Shown: positions 43,530 to 55,679 of the stretch, piece by piece
Layout of the letters: every line of letters begins with the position of its first letter
How positions within the stretch are numbered: position 1 is the stretch's first letter
From: Favolaschia claudopus
Lineage: Eukaryota > Basidiomycota > Agaricomycetes > Agaricales > Mycenaceae
Reading direction: 5' to 3'
NCBI GenBank assembly: GCA_037176885.1
Contig: JAWWNJ010000131.1
Span: 248,001-312,000 of the forward strand
DNA length: 64,000 nucleotides
Program-made: the position numbers and the translations under genes
Notes under the pieces: model-generated
What the model saw: the letters and a program-made list of their open reading frames with translations, nothing else
What the model was told of the DNA's origin: nothing
Databases searched by the model: none

Positions 43530-44907
43530 ATGTCTTCCCATCATCCGCCGAGTAGTACGTTAATTTGTTCGCAGTTTGATATAAATACTGAACTTTTCGT
43601 TTTCAGAGGGCGTGGGCGGTGCGGGTGGTGTAGGACGTAAAATCACCCTGAAGATCGAGACCGCTTACCTTTCTGAAGCTGACCATTACAAGATTGGTGG
43701 AATGTGGATGAATGACTTCTGCACTAAATACAAGATCGACCCCGTCATTCGAGATACGTTCATTGCTCGAGGGTTTCCTACGATAGGTTCTGTGCTGGTA
43801 GCAACAGAGGATCAATGGAAACATCTGGAAATCAAAGCGGGTTGGATTTGCGAAATAACATGGGCGGTGAAAGAATTTTTTCTAACCCACAACATACCCT
43901 GGACAGTGTCTGATTTCCCACTGCCGATTCTTGAAGGTAAAGCGTCTCTCATTTTGACAATCAGAACAAGATTTGTTTGACAGTTGCATGTAGGTGGCGT
44001 AGGCGGTCGCGGCGGAGACGGCGGCGACCAAGGAGGAGCTGGAGGCGAGGGGTACGGAATCAACCCTGAATTGAGTCAGCGTCGCTGGTTAGCGAGGAAG
44101 GGTCCCCTCCACGGCAAGTTTCTCCAGACGATACACACAGAGGTTACTCAATGGCTGCTTTGACATTTTTCAGGCGGTATCGGAGGGCCAGGCGGTGATT
44201 GCGTGCCGCGCTACAGAAGGATCACGGAAACGCCAGAGACCACCAGGGAAGGTACTTAGTTTGCGTCACCATGCGTAGACTGTTCGTGTCTGATGACTCT
44301 GATCTCTGTCGTCAGTCAAAGTGCCGAATCTTGGCCCCGACGTATTGATAGGTGGAGATTTTTTTCCACTTGTTGTCAATGCAATTCTCATGCTGGGTCT
44401 TACACGAAGGTGGTATAGCCGGTCCGGGCGGGTTCGGGACGAAGCTGGGCGGTGATGGCGGGGTAGGAGAGGGAAACATCATCTCAATGTTCGCACTGCC
44501 TCGCTTTAGAAAAATCATGGGTAAGAGAATCAGCAACACCAGACTACTATATACTAACAAGTTTCATGGCCGTACTAGGCGGCTTTGGTGGCACTGGCGG
44601 CGTGTCGGCGAGCGTCGGTGGACAAGGCGGACATGGCCATGCCCCTGACGTGATCTACCTCATACATCAGATAGACGACGCAACGCGGAGCCTGCTACCA
44701 AGGACTGAGCTCAAGGATCTGAACCTTGACCCCCAGCTGAACGCATTCTTGAGCGAACAAGGATTTTACACGGCTGGAGGGTTACTCGAAACATATATGA
44801 CGGAGCTGAACTCAGCACCGGGCTTCAAACCTGGCTATCCGTTTGCTTTGAGGGACGCGTTGAAACGATTCTGTTTCAAGCATCAGCGAAGACACACGAG
44901 AACTTGA
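43530..44907 (+). CDS. SAM-GGX-SAM family member F
   Basis: Exon 1 MSSHHPPS (from 43530) joins KGVGGAGGVGRKITLKIETA and a diverged N-terminal SAM-like domain (FCTKYKIDPVIRDTFIARGF, HLEIKAGWICEITWAVKEF). Then GGVGGRGGDGGDQGGAGGEG, with a GC donor (GCAAGT) after GPLHG, GGIGGPGGDCVPRYRR, a short exon VPNLGPDVLIG, and GGIAGPGGFGTKLGGDGG with MFALPRFRKIM. The last exon GGFGGTGGVSASVGGQGG leads to IDDATRSLLPRTELKDLNL, LNAFLSEQGFYTAGGLLETY and GYPFALRDALKRFCFKH. Same order of parts as D and E, but more diverged in both helical domains. Confidence 0.8.
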
Positions 44908-46226
44908 AGATATCAGTATTGCGGTTGAAAAGAAATATTGCGCGAAAGCCAAGGTGTACATGAAGTCACCAATTGATCTGTCCTTCTGTACTGTAACATA
45001 GCCGCGATTCTAGCTGTAAACTAATTCAATGAAACGCGGAATTGGATAAATTAGTAACCGAATGTATATGAGCTGAAGGAGTATCAGACGGTGAAGGTAG
45101 CGCAAGGAACAAGAGGTGACTGAATTAGAAAAGAGAAGATATTCAACCAGGGAACGGCGGAGAAAAGCATGAACTGGAGCTCACCACGACCAGAGTCTAC
45201 CGTGCGCGAGCTTTTAAATGAAACCCCCAATCCCGGGCGTGACCCCTTCCCTCATTTCCTACGGTGCCTCCTCCTCCCTCTCCTTTTGTTTCCGTCCCTA
45301 GGGCTCGGAATCGACGGGATTCTTGATCCCAACGGACTCCGGAGGCGTCTTTATGGTAGAAGCGGTGGAGGACATCATGACATGGGACGAGGGAGAGGAA
45401 GCCGGACAGGAAATTCAAGAGATATTAACGTCGAGAAGCGGCCGAGGTAGCCAGGAGCTGGGTCCAGTCGGGGGAGATGGTGGTGGTAGCCTGCTAGGGA
45501 TGTGCGATGTGACGTGTCCTTTTGAATTCGAGTCAGCGACGCGGTCCGAGCTGTGGTTTGCTCAAGGTTCAAGGCGGCGTTGCGTAAGAGAAACTGGAAA
45601 AGTCGGGCCGTCCGATGGGCGTCTTTGTAAGAGGCGGTGGGCAAGCGCCGAGCGCCGAGCGGTGACCACTGCCGGTGCGCACTGCGCATGGGTCCGCACA
45701 AGCTTTGCGGTGACGTAATAGGCAAGACGCGAAGATGATCGGCCATCAATTACGTCTCAATCCTAGCGCTGTCAATTTGGCGTCTTTTCCTTCCTTTCCT
45801 TCCTCGCGGTGGTTGAAGGTGGTCGTATAGTTGCGAGTGCGCTAAGCAAACTCTCGCACCGTGATTATGTAAGGTTTGAAGCTCGTCCTGTTTGTTTTTT
45901 GGATTGAAAACTTCGAACAAGCCTTCTCGCCCTACAATTCTTTTCGAACTGTGAACTGGTCGGCCAAAGCCGGCGCACCATCCTAATTGACCCTTCGTTC
46001 TGCCCCTTGATTTTGTCCACGTTTCACGTCTCATCAAGTTTTGCATCTTCGCATCAGCAGTCACCAGGCCTCGAATACGGCATAATCGGTCCTCGTGAGC
46101 ACCAATGTCACATTCTTTTCCGCTACTCTCCATGTGCCTCGCCCGCCCCATTATAAAACCGACGAGCAACGTCAGAGGGTCTCCGACGGCGTTCTACCTC
46201 CACCTCCACCTCCATCTCTCCCCGTC
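44908..46226. other. Intergenic, promoter of the GH125 gene
   Basis: A 131-codon plus frame (45323-45718) and a 139-codon minus frame (45750-46169) have no motifs. TATAAAACC at about 46151, 76 nt before ATG 46227, is the probable TATA box of the mannosidase gene, followed by a CT-rich leader. Confidence 0.5.
45734..45850 (+). repeat. Diverged direct repeat, copy 2
   Basis: Second copy of the segment at 42347-42430, same orientation, about 3.4 kb downstream. Confidence 0.65.
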
Positions 46227-48766
46227 ATGAAGCTCACCCTTTCCGCCGTTTTGCTGGCTGTCTCCCTCGCCGGGAGCGGCGCATTGGCACAGTGCCCGGA
46301 TTACACGTCGTTCTCGCAGGTGCGGCTTGGCTTTTTCTGTGTTTCATTCTCAGTTCGGTGTCTAACGGTATGGGGTGCGCATAACAGAAACCGCAAGGGA
46401 ACCCGTCGACGGGACCGTTGGCTCTCCCGTACATGCGGCCCAGCCCAGGTACGTGGTCAAGACGCACTATTTTCGAATGGAAGTCTCACTCGTTCCCGCA
46501 GAATGCCGCACTTTCAATAGCTCCGCTGTCGAGGTATGTTATTTCCGGCTCCGTCATCATCATCACCGAAGTTTCTGACGTCGGTGGACGCGTCGTAGAA
46601 AGTCATCACGGACATGAAGTCGCGTCTGAAGGACCCCGACTTGGCACGGTTGTTCGAGAACACCTTCCCTAATACTCTTGGTCCGTCTTCTCTTCCCTTC
46701 CCTTGTCCTGCTTTACATGTGCTAACTCATTGACGCGTCCACGCAGACACCACGGTGAAATACTTCAACCAGGTGTGTATCGATTCTTTCCTGCCTCGTT
46801 ATAGGATCTGAGAGACGTCGTGCTGCGTATTCAGGATCAGAACCTTGCGTTCATCATCACTGGGGTGCGTTGAACCAATGTTGTTATTTCTCTTCCTCGT
46901 ACATACTGATAAATTTCTAGGATATCACGTTCGTTCGCATGAACTTACTTATCGATTCAATACCTAACAATCCACAGTGCTCAGTGGCTCCGCGACACCG
47001 CCAACCAAGTACGCATCCTTGTGCTCTCCTCTTTGTTTCAATCTGAATCTCAACTTCTACTCGACAGTTCGCGCATTATACTGCCCTCCTCTCAGTTGAC
47101 CCTTCCCTCGCGACGCTCGTCAAAGCCGTCATCAACAACGAGGCGCGCTATGTCTCGCAGTATCCTTATTGTCAGTCTTCCTGCCTCCTTTTCCTCCCCT
47201 TCCTCTTCCTGTCCATCTACTTGCCAACTGTGGTCTAAAACTGACGCGAGCGAAACAATGTTATAGGCGGATCCTTCCAGCCTCCCCCGGAGTCCGGTTT
47301 GGCGCCGAGCCACAATGACTGGGCGGATGGTGTTACAGTTAACCCGTGCGTTCCTTCCTTATTTGCCTTGCACTTTCTCTGTCACAAGCTCACTGTCTTC
47401 CCTCTGCCCAGCCCGGTAAACAACACCATCGTCTTCGAGTGCAAGGTATGTCCTCATGATTCTTTCTGTGGCTCATGCATTGACCACCGTCTTCTAGTAC
47501 GAAATCGACTCCCTGTGCGGGTTCCTCAAACTCTCGCGCTCGTACTACGGTGCCACCAAGGACACATCCTTCTTCAATGATAACTGTGCGTTCTTCTCGT
47601 TCCTTATTACTATATATATGCAATCTCATAATAACTTGTCAAACTAATCTCCTCTCCGCAGGGTATAACGCCATCGGCCAAATCTTCCGTGTCATCAACG
47701 AGCAATCCCAGCCCACCTTCGACGAGAACTTCAACCTCATCTCGTACTACAACTGGACTGGCGGGAACGGCGCTTTGAGCCCTATGGTGACGAATCGCGG
47801 GAATGGCGAGCCGAAGGCGTATACCGGTACGTCGTCTGAACTGCGTCACTGCATTCTGGCGGGATACGTTGATGGTACTGACTTGCATGCGCAGGCATGG
47901 TCGGCACACACCACCGCCCCAGCGACGACATCTCCGTCTTTGCGTACCTCACTCCCGCCAACGCCATGTTGGCGGTCGAGCTCTCCAACCTCGCGGACAT
48001 CCTCACCAAGTCAGGTCAGGCCAAGAGCGGAAAAGGCAAAGACTTTGCGGCGCAGGCGAAGACGTGGAGTAAGAGGGTGCATGATTCGGTTTGGAAGAAC
48101 ACGGTGCGTTGGATTCGTTGCGTTGTACAGACAGACTGAAGAGAGGGACCCGCGCTAGGTCGTCGACAACATCTTTGCCTATGAGACTAACGGTTTCAGC
48201 GGACGGTATGTCATGGACGATGCGAACGTTCCTGTACGTCACTTGCTTTGCTTTTACTCGATGCGGATTAATTCACACATCCCTCCAGTCCCTTCTCTCG
48301 CTCCCCTACCTCGGCTTCCTCGACAAGCACCACCCCGCCTACGTCGCCACCAAGAAGCTCCTCCTATCCAAGGGCAACCCCTACTTCGCCAAGGGCAAAA
48401 CCTTCAGCGGCGCCGGCGGCCCCCACGTCGACGCCTGGCACCCGTGGCCGATGTCCCAAATCAGCGCAATCTACGGTACGGACGACGATAAGGAGATCTT
48501 GCAGCGGTTGTATACCATCGCGAACAACACCGCCGGCCTCGGCTTGATCCACGAGTCGCAGTCGATTTACTCCGCCACGGATTACACTCGTGGATGGTTC
48601 GCTTGGGTACGTGAATTTCATTTCACTTTGCAAGGCTATGTTACTCACTCAATACCTTCTTCGTCGACAGGCAAACAGCTACTTCGCGGAGATGCTGCTC
48701 GACCTGGCTCAGCGCAAGCCGGGGTTGATCTTCAAGACCAACAAGCCATACAAACCTGGACAGTGA
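46227..48766 (+). CDS. GH125 exo-alpha-1,6-mannosidase (Mug157-like), secreted
   Basis: Removes terminal alpha-1,6-linked mannose from fungal-type mannans or N-glycans. Signal peptide MKLTLSAVLLAVSLAGSGALA. About 15 short exons joined through small introns give, in order, KPQGNPSTGPLALPYMRPSP, ECRTFNSSAVE, VITDMKSRLKDPDLARLFEN, FPNTLDTTVKYFN, the conserved GDITAQWLRDTANQ (spread over two exons), NDWADGVTVNPPVNNTIVFE, EIDSLCGFLKLSRSYYG, YNWTGG, THHRPSDDISVFAYLTPANA, HVDAWHPWPMSQISAIYGTD, and GLIHESQSIYSATDYTRGWF. This is the full course of the family. It ends KTNKPYKPGQ. A TATA box lies about 76 nt upstream. Functionally it pairs with the mannanase at 58492, both acting on mannose polymers. 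Confidence 0.9.
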
Positions 48767-49294
48767 TCGGAGCGACGAGAAATACTCTACGAAAATGCGC
48801 AAGGAATTGGGCACTGTGTTTTGGATCTTTTAGCTAACAAATGAATTGTAATGTCGGTTGGTTCTCGAGTTTTGTTGTGGTCGACGCAGACCCATTTTGC
48901 TCGGCGTATAAGTACCCGACCCCAGGCACCGATTCAAAATGGGAATCTCTCTCTTGTCGGACTTGCGGTGGATTTCGAACCATCAGTCCCCTCCCTCAGG
49001 TTCACTGAAGTGAAATACTTTGTTTTGCAAAAACATGCCGAGTCCGCCGCCGACGAGATCACCACGTGTTTCGTGACCATCACCATACACTGACTCGCCG
49101 CCATCACCCGCTATCCGGTTTCTAACCGATTCCCAACCGATTCCTTTTCCATTCCTTGACCCACCACCTTTGTCGTCTTTCAAATCGATCCACCCCTATC
49201 CGAGACTCGTCGTGCTATAAATGACCGCCGGCAGCGGTCGTCAAATTCATCCTCATCGTCGCCCAGCTCTCTCTTCCAAAGTCGTCAACCCCGC
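48767..49294. other. Intergenic
   Basis: Pyrimidine-rich sequence and GCTATAAATG near 49213 (about 80 nt before the next ATG) make a plausible promoter for the SDR gene. No gene was seen. Confidence 0.5.
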
Positions 49295-50217
49295 ATGTCT
49301 TCTACTAAAGTCATCCTCGTCACTGGTTCCAACACCGGAATTGGATACGAACTTGTTCACCTCTTGGCGGCTAAGGGCCACACAGTGTATCTCGCATCCC
49401 GCAAGGAGGCTGCCGGGACGGATGCAGTGTGCGTTCGCTCATTTTCTTTCCAATCACAAGGCCTCTAACCCATTCGTTTGTATAGTGCCAAAATCAAGAA
49501 AGAGAAGAATCTCGGCGTGAAATATGTTCAGCTCGACGTCACTAATTCCGCCTCCATCGACGCCGCCGTCGCCAAGATCACGAAAGACGAGGGACGTCTC
49601 AATGTTCTCGTCAACAATGCAGGTACGCATGCAAGAGCGCCCTAACTCATAAACACATGAACTAACAACGGACTCGCAACTCAGGCGTCGCTGAAATGTC
49701 CGTCCAACAATCCGCTTCCAAACCCTCCATCCCCTCCCTCCGCACCACCCTCGAAACCAACCTCATCGGTCTCATCCAAACGACCGCCGCCTTCCTCCCG
49801 CTCCTCCGATCCTCCCACTCAGCATCTACCCCCTCCGTCATCGTCAATGTGTCCTCCGACATGGCGTCGAACGGATTCATGGCTAGCGCTAACGGATTCC
49901 TCCACGAGGCCATCGCGTACAACACCAGTAAGGCCGCGGCAAATGCATACACCATTGCGTTGGCGCGCGAGTTGCAAGAGGAGGGGATCAAGGTGAATGC
50001 GGTAACGCCTGGGTTCACCACGACCCAGATTAATGGGTTTATGCCTGGTGGGAAGACGCCTGAGAAGGGCGCGGAGATGATGGTTGAGTGGTGCTTGTTG
50101 GGGAAGGATGGAGCGACTGGTTAGTTTCTTTTCTCTTATGTTTATTGAATATCGCTGAGCGAGCTGTTCTGTAAAACAGGGACATTCATGAACGATAGCG
50201 GCGAGTGGCCCTGGTAA
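49295..50217 (+). CDS. Short-chain dehydrogenase (carbonyl-reductase-like)
   Basis: NAD(P)-dependent reductase, four exons. MSSTKVILVTGSNTGIGYEL has the TGxxxGIG motif, then VKYVQLDVTNSASIDAAVAK, LNVLVNNAG, IVNVSSDMAS with catalytic Ser, catalytic Y-N-T-S-K in AIAYNTSKAAANAY, and VNAVTPGFTTTQINGF. The last small exon gives TFMNDSGEWPW. This resembles fungal carbonyl reductases and the C-factor group. It is only distantly related to the other two SDRs in the window. Substrate unknown. Confidence 0.88.
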
Positions 50218-50846
50218 ATTCTCCGTGAGATGCGTAGAATATAGCTACGATATCGATGTGGTTGCAAAATCAATTCAACTTGAAACTTGCTTGCAGTATC
50301 GCTCCACATCATCAGAATCATCAATCGAGGTATTTCCGCTGCCTCCTTCTGTCTCGTGGAGAATTCAGAGTTGTTTTCAAATTTCTTGCCGATACTAATG
50401 CTTCGAGCGTTTGACAACTAGAGCCAGGTCGCTGCCGCCTTTACAGCATTTGTATTGGAACTCATCGGATTGGTAGGTTACTGATCGCCAATGGAAAATC
50501 CGCAAATCCCTGGGTAGCGTTGGACTTCAATCGTATCCCATGTCCCAAAATACATAACGCAGTGTAAGTATGCTGATGTCCAACGAAGATGGGTGCCGAA
50601 TCTCTCGTTCGAGTTTCAATCTATCACTATCAACACTCAGTTTCTTACATCTAGCAGATTATCAGCGGACCAAACCTTTGATAGATAAACGCCGCTCCTC
50701 CAGCTCTGGACGCGGGTCCGCGGCGACACTTATCTTCTTTCTTTCCCTTCCCTCTCGCCGTTCCCCTTTCCACTCCTCTACCGTCCTTTCTTCAAGTGGG
50801 ATTTCACCTTCTCACCTCTTCCCTTTCATTTCCTTCACAACTCAGG
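50218..50846. other. Intergenic
   Basis: CT-rich leader before the next ATG (50700-50846); otherwise no structure was seen. Confidence 0.5.
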
Positions 50847-52230
50847 ATGTTGACCGTCCCCCGCGTCCCCTCTGCCCTCGCCACAGTCGTCATCGAGACC
50901 TTCTTCTACGGCATCTACATCGTTCTCTTCATCATCTCGCTTTACCTTCTCTTCACCGCAGAAAAACGCGGCCTGCGCCGGGCCCGCTCTGTCTGTCTTT
51001 CGCCAATTTTGCTGGGCGGGTCGATGTTGTTCGTTGCTGTTACTGGTGTAAGTCGATTTTTCCCCGTCCCGTGTTGGAGTGCTGGTTTGAATTCAGATTC
51101 AAATTCTCGTTTCTACGCAGCACTGGGCCATCACGATCCAACGACTGTTCCTCGCTTTTGTTATCGTCGATGACGGGAAAGATCCGCTCTCTTTTTATGG
51201 AGACTTTTCGCAGCCGAGTGCGATTGCGCAGAGTACATTTTTGCTTGTTTCGCTCACCATTGTGGATGCGCTTGTGGTAAGTAAGATTTATATATCTTCT
51301 CGCTTCCTTTTTCCGTCCTTTTTGATCTTGCCCGCAAATAGGTCCACCGACTGTGGACAGTGTGGGCATATGTGAATCGCTATGTGATGATTTTTCCGGC
51401 ACTCACGTTGCTTGGACTTCTTGGTGAGTTCCTTGCCTATTCGGAGTTCATGGACTCGATTAATTAAATTTTATCTGATGCCAGCAAGCACTATCGGCGT
51501 CGCGGTTGATTTCTCCCAATTCAAAGCTGGGGATAATGTATTGGCCTTGGCGAATGGCTGGATCATTGCTGATTGTGCGTTTACGCTTTTGTGAGTATGA
51601 AACCCGTCCTACTTTGCAATTGGGTTCAAAAATTAACTTACTTGTTCCCCATACTGGGCCATACAGTACCAATATTTACTGTACAGGCAAGTTGAACGCT
51701 TTGTTCCGCTTGAACGCTCGAGGATAAAGACCTCTTATCTCCCTAGGGATGATGGGTTGGCGATTATGGAGAGTTCAACAAATTCTGAAACCATCTGGGG
51801 AACGGACGTTCAATGTTCGTTGTTTAGCCACCATTTCCCCGAATACTGACATATACTCGTTCCAGTCAATCGTAGCTATCATTGTTGAAAGTGCCGCTCT
51901 ATCTTCGTATGTTTGGATTTTCTATGATTTCTCGCTCGTTACTCATTCAACAATCGTCGCAGAATCTGGGGCCTGTTCTTCGTCGTCACCTATGCCACAC
52001 GATCGAACCTCCGCTTCCTCATCGATGTTACCCCCGCCATCGTTAGCAGTGCAAATATGCTCATCTACGTGCGAGTTGGGCTTGGATGGGCGCACGGTTC
52101 GACGCCAACGGCTCGGTCTTCCGCGATTCGACTTGGAAATCCGAAGCCCAAGTTGAGTTTCAAAATCGGAGTCGGCCAAGGCGATGAGGAGGAGACAGAC
52201 GACGATTTCAAGAGGGGGGATGTTTTGTGA
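50847..52230 (+). CDS. Seven-transmembrane basidiomycete protein of unknown function
   Basis: Multi-exon gene with about seven hydrophobic segments: VVIETFFYGIYIVLFIISLY, SPILLGGSMLFVAVTG, STFLLVSLTIVDALV, MIFPALTLLGLL with STIGVAV, GWIIADCAFTLL, SIVAIIVESAALSS and IWGLFFVVTYATRSNLRF with FLIDVTPAIVSSANMLIYV. Between segments 5 and 6 are GWRLWRVQQILKPSGERTFN (a basic cytoplasmic loop) and, earlier, VHRLWTVWAYVNRY. The C-terminal tail is acidic (GDEEETDDDFKRGDVL). I recognise the layout from large families of uncharacterised mushroom membrane proteins, often discussed as receptor-like; the ligand is unknown. The tiny exon TNIYCT is followed by a GC donor (GCAAGT). Confidence 0.8.
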
Positions 52231-53024
52231 CCTAAATGTTCAATCTGTAAGTTTGTGAGTTGATGCAAATAAGTACTACCAAAACCTGTAACGGAACTGT
52301 ACCGCGGTCAGCTTTCTACGAGTAGAGCTGAGCAATGATTGGATCGAGCAATTTTCGAGAAATGTCGCACGGCGATCATTCCCCGGGTGCGCCGAGCTAC
52401 CCTGCCGTTGATGGCCACGATTCCACCTCGGCCCTCATCCCTGCCGAAACGACAGTAATATACGCGGAGCTTGCAACCGGCTGAATTTCAATGTTGATTG
52501 CCGGACTCCACTGCGTGCCGGCAAGTCGGCAACGTATTCCGATGTGGCTTCATGTTTTCTGTTGGACTACAACGGAGGCCAGCGGATTCCATTGGAATCC
52601 GGTGAGGAAGATTTCCGGCGGAATCCAGCGGATTTCGCTGCCATCCACCGAAACTGCTCAACACTTCATCTTCTGAAGGTTTTTTGAACTCGACGACAAT
52701 ATTGAATGTCGATCAAAAACAAGTTTGTTGCATTCGGGGAGTTCAAATTGACCCAGAAGATACTTGGGGTAGACGGCCGATGCATAGTTGCACGGCAGTT
52801 CGAGTACTTTATATTTCCACCACTGACAGGCCCGACATTGCACGCAGATTTGGACAATTGTATATCGGGCTAAGTATTTTCTTCGAGAAAACTAGTCGGT
52901 GAAAGATGGTAGAATTACTTCAAGTTAGTAGTCGTTGACTCGTCGATTGGTCGTCGAGCGAAATGAAACTTTTCACCGGACACCTCCGACTCGACACTAC
53001 ACTACTAGTAGTAAATACTTACTA
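52231..53024. other. Repeat-rich intergenic sequence
   Basis: Includes degenerate words such as ATCCAGCGGATTTC and TGCCGG that recur near 53300, 54190 and 55870, suggesting remnants of one repeat family. No gene. Confidence 0.4.
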
Positions 53025-53231
53025 GCGGCGCTCAATTCTTAGCTCGTCAGCTCGCCTCGTCCCTTGCTCGTCACAAAGAAATTGAAAGAATATTTAATTG
53101 CATGATGAGCTGATCAAGTTCTGATCCCATTCCGCTTTTCTCTCCACTTCCCATCAAAACTTGATCCCCTCATCACAGAAATAAATATTTTCCAGACGAC
53201 ACGAGCTGGCGAGCTAAGAATTGAGCGCCCC
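53025..53231. mobile_element. MITE, about 207 bp, TA-flanked
   Basis: The left end GCGGCGCTCAATTCTTAGCT (continuing CGTCAGCTCG) and the reverse complement of the right end, GGGGCGCTCAATTCTTAGCT (continuing CGCCAGCTCG), are inverted repeats of about 30 bp with two mismatches. Both ends are flanked by TA (53023-53024 and 53232-53233), as for Tc1/mariner-type insertions. No ORF. The exact end base is uncertain by one or two positions. Confidence 0.7.
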
Positions 53232-54180
53232 TACTTCACAAGACAAATATATTCGAGATCAGTGTGTGCCGGTGAGATCCACAAGGGAACGTGGATGCCG
53301 CTGGTTGCTGAAGTAGGGAGCACTCGATTGCCGAAAGACAGCGTGCCATCGGCATTCTCCGTTCCCGCTGAAGCCAGTCTTTGCCAATGAAGCCGAATCA
53401 CAAGGAGTGCCGAACTTCGCGGCTCCTCACTGGGTCAAGGATGTGGACATCGGTTGCCCTGGAACTTAGCCGGCAGCGCTGCTGTTGAAAACTAAAGCCA
53501 TTCCAACTGATGCTGAAAAAATATACAGTACCCAAAGCTCGCCCAGTTGATGCTGGCGCATCAACCGGCTCGCATTGGGCACAGGGGTAGGGGCCCATCA
53601 ATAAATCTTCCGTTCATTAAGGTTAGGGCTTATTTCACCGAGTCAAGACTTTCACACGATCACAAAACTGAAGTCCATTAGAAACTTTGTAATGAATCTA
53701 AATATAAAGCTAATGCTTTTAGTGGCTGTCCCCATCAAAAGCGTTCATCGAAAAAGGATGACAACTTTGTGCGGCGCTCTCAAAATCATCGTGGTAAGAT
53801 CTTAAAAGAACGACTACATAAAGTACTCGTAACCTGCGGAGGGTGTCCTATTCAACCGGATGTGTTCAGAGAATTTATATTGATGAGTTTGGTGTATAGA
53901 ATCATTTGCTATAACTATATTGATGGTTTAGGTGGTCATGAAGCGCGACTGAAAGGCTCGAAGCTGTTTATCAGTTCAACTCGAAAGGATGATCGCAAAT
54001 TGGGCGGATAGTACTGACTTGATTCAATTTCAGTAGCTCAAGACTTGGGCATTCAATTGGAATTGCCTCTGGATCTCATTGCACAAATATCGTACAATGA
54101 GATAACATTTCCTTGAATTTCACCCAAATGATCCTTTGGCCCTTGAAATCATTTTTCTAGCTCCTGACTTCCACTGAACT

Positions 54181-54450
54181 CCAGCGGATTCCAACGGATC
54201 CCATCGGCAGGACCACGGAGCAACGGACATCAGCGGCCTTGGACGCCGCCAGTGAGAAACACTGCCTAACACATCAGGAAAAACCTCTTTCCTCAATTTG
54301 TGACAATTACGTAGAATCAGTGACAAATTTGGCGAATCCGTGCCTAATTGTGCCCAAATTGTGCTAAGCGAGCACAAATCACAGATTGTCACAATTTGTG
54401 ACAAACCCGATCGTGCAATTCGGATTTGTGATAAATCTGTGAGTTTTTGG
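54181..54450 (+). repeat. Inverted repeat, left arm
   Basis: Contains CATCAGGAAAAACCTCTTTC followed by CTCAATTTGTGACAATT and several GTGACAAA words. It is inverted relative to 55680-55960. The arms are diverged, so this is an old repeat or the ends of a degraded element of about 1.8 kb. Confidence 0.55.
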
Positions 54451-55679
54451 AACGTAGTTGTGGCACTTTTGAGCTACTTTCTAGCGACATTCGAAACATT
54501 CAAGTCATGCACAAAGATAGGTCAAGTGAAATGTATTAGAGATCTACCAAAGGACATGAAGAGGTATCTACTGTACATACATATATCTACACATGACATG
54601 AAATGTGGTTGACCTACCGCCCCCGAGACCGGATGAATCGGGACCCGCATTGACCATATGCGAGGGCGGAGCAGTGCGAGCGAGCCACAGGCTACTAGAA
54701 AAAACAGGTGTTAGTAAGGGCAGGCTGCCGTCATAAACAAACGCACTTGAAGAACATTCATTGCGGGAGGGTGACATGAACAACGATGGCGAGGAGTAGG
54801 TTTTTGGCCGGTGCTGTTAGAGAGAGGGTCCGGGGATGAAAAGACATAGGCCGACACTCCGGTCAGTGACGGCGAAGCTGCAATGAAGTCAGCGGAGACA
54901 GAAACAAGAAAAAAAGGGACGCAGCGTTAGCTCAGAGTCAGGGCTAGAGCACATGCATTAGCGACATGATTAAGAATGAGAATAGTCCACATACGGTGTC
55001 TGGAAACTTATTCGGTGACTCTCAAGAGCTGCCTCGAAGGAGGATGGAATGGAGACGGTGCGGAATGCTGGGTAGTGGAGGCACAACGTTGGAGCCAGTG
55101 TCAGCCAGCCTCCAAGGTCGAGAGATGAGGGGGGCGCTGCTATGGATTCAAAGAAGGTCCGTGGGTCAGCGAATAAAGGAAAAGGATATAACTCGACGCA
55201 CCCAACAGTCCCCCCAAGTCTGCCGGGGTAGGGAAGCATAACTGCCCAGAGTGGGTGAGCAACAAGTATTTGAGACAGAAAGGGAGCTTACAATGAGGCG
55301 AGGGAGTATTAGGAGGGACAGAGAAAAACCAAAGAGGGAGCGGGGGGAGAAGATGGGGGGAAAGGAAGAAGAGTGAGTTTGATGTTTGCCAGCGCAGCAA
55401 TGTTTGTTTGATGCCACGTGTCTGGATCCATGGTTTCCGCGAGCTTCCGGGTCTGTTCCGCAGTTGTACGGCAACACTTATGTCACCTCGGCTACGGACT
55501 TAGTGAAAATTCCTGCCAACTCTCTACTCCCCTGCACTCTTTGAATATACTTATCACTGCTTAAAGTGCTTTCAGAGTGTCTACTACACCCTGTTCTAGA
55601 TAGTACTCATTCCAGAGACTGTGTTAAAGGCCTAACCTGCTCAGTTCTTATACTCCTCGGCTATAGCTTCGGCTTTTGA

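Noticed and set aside
21005..44907. CRISPR-like array from the regular glycine repeats
   Set aside because: Repeats are coding, diverged and separated by introns; no constant repeat with unique spacers, and the genome is eukaryotic.
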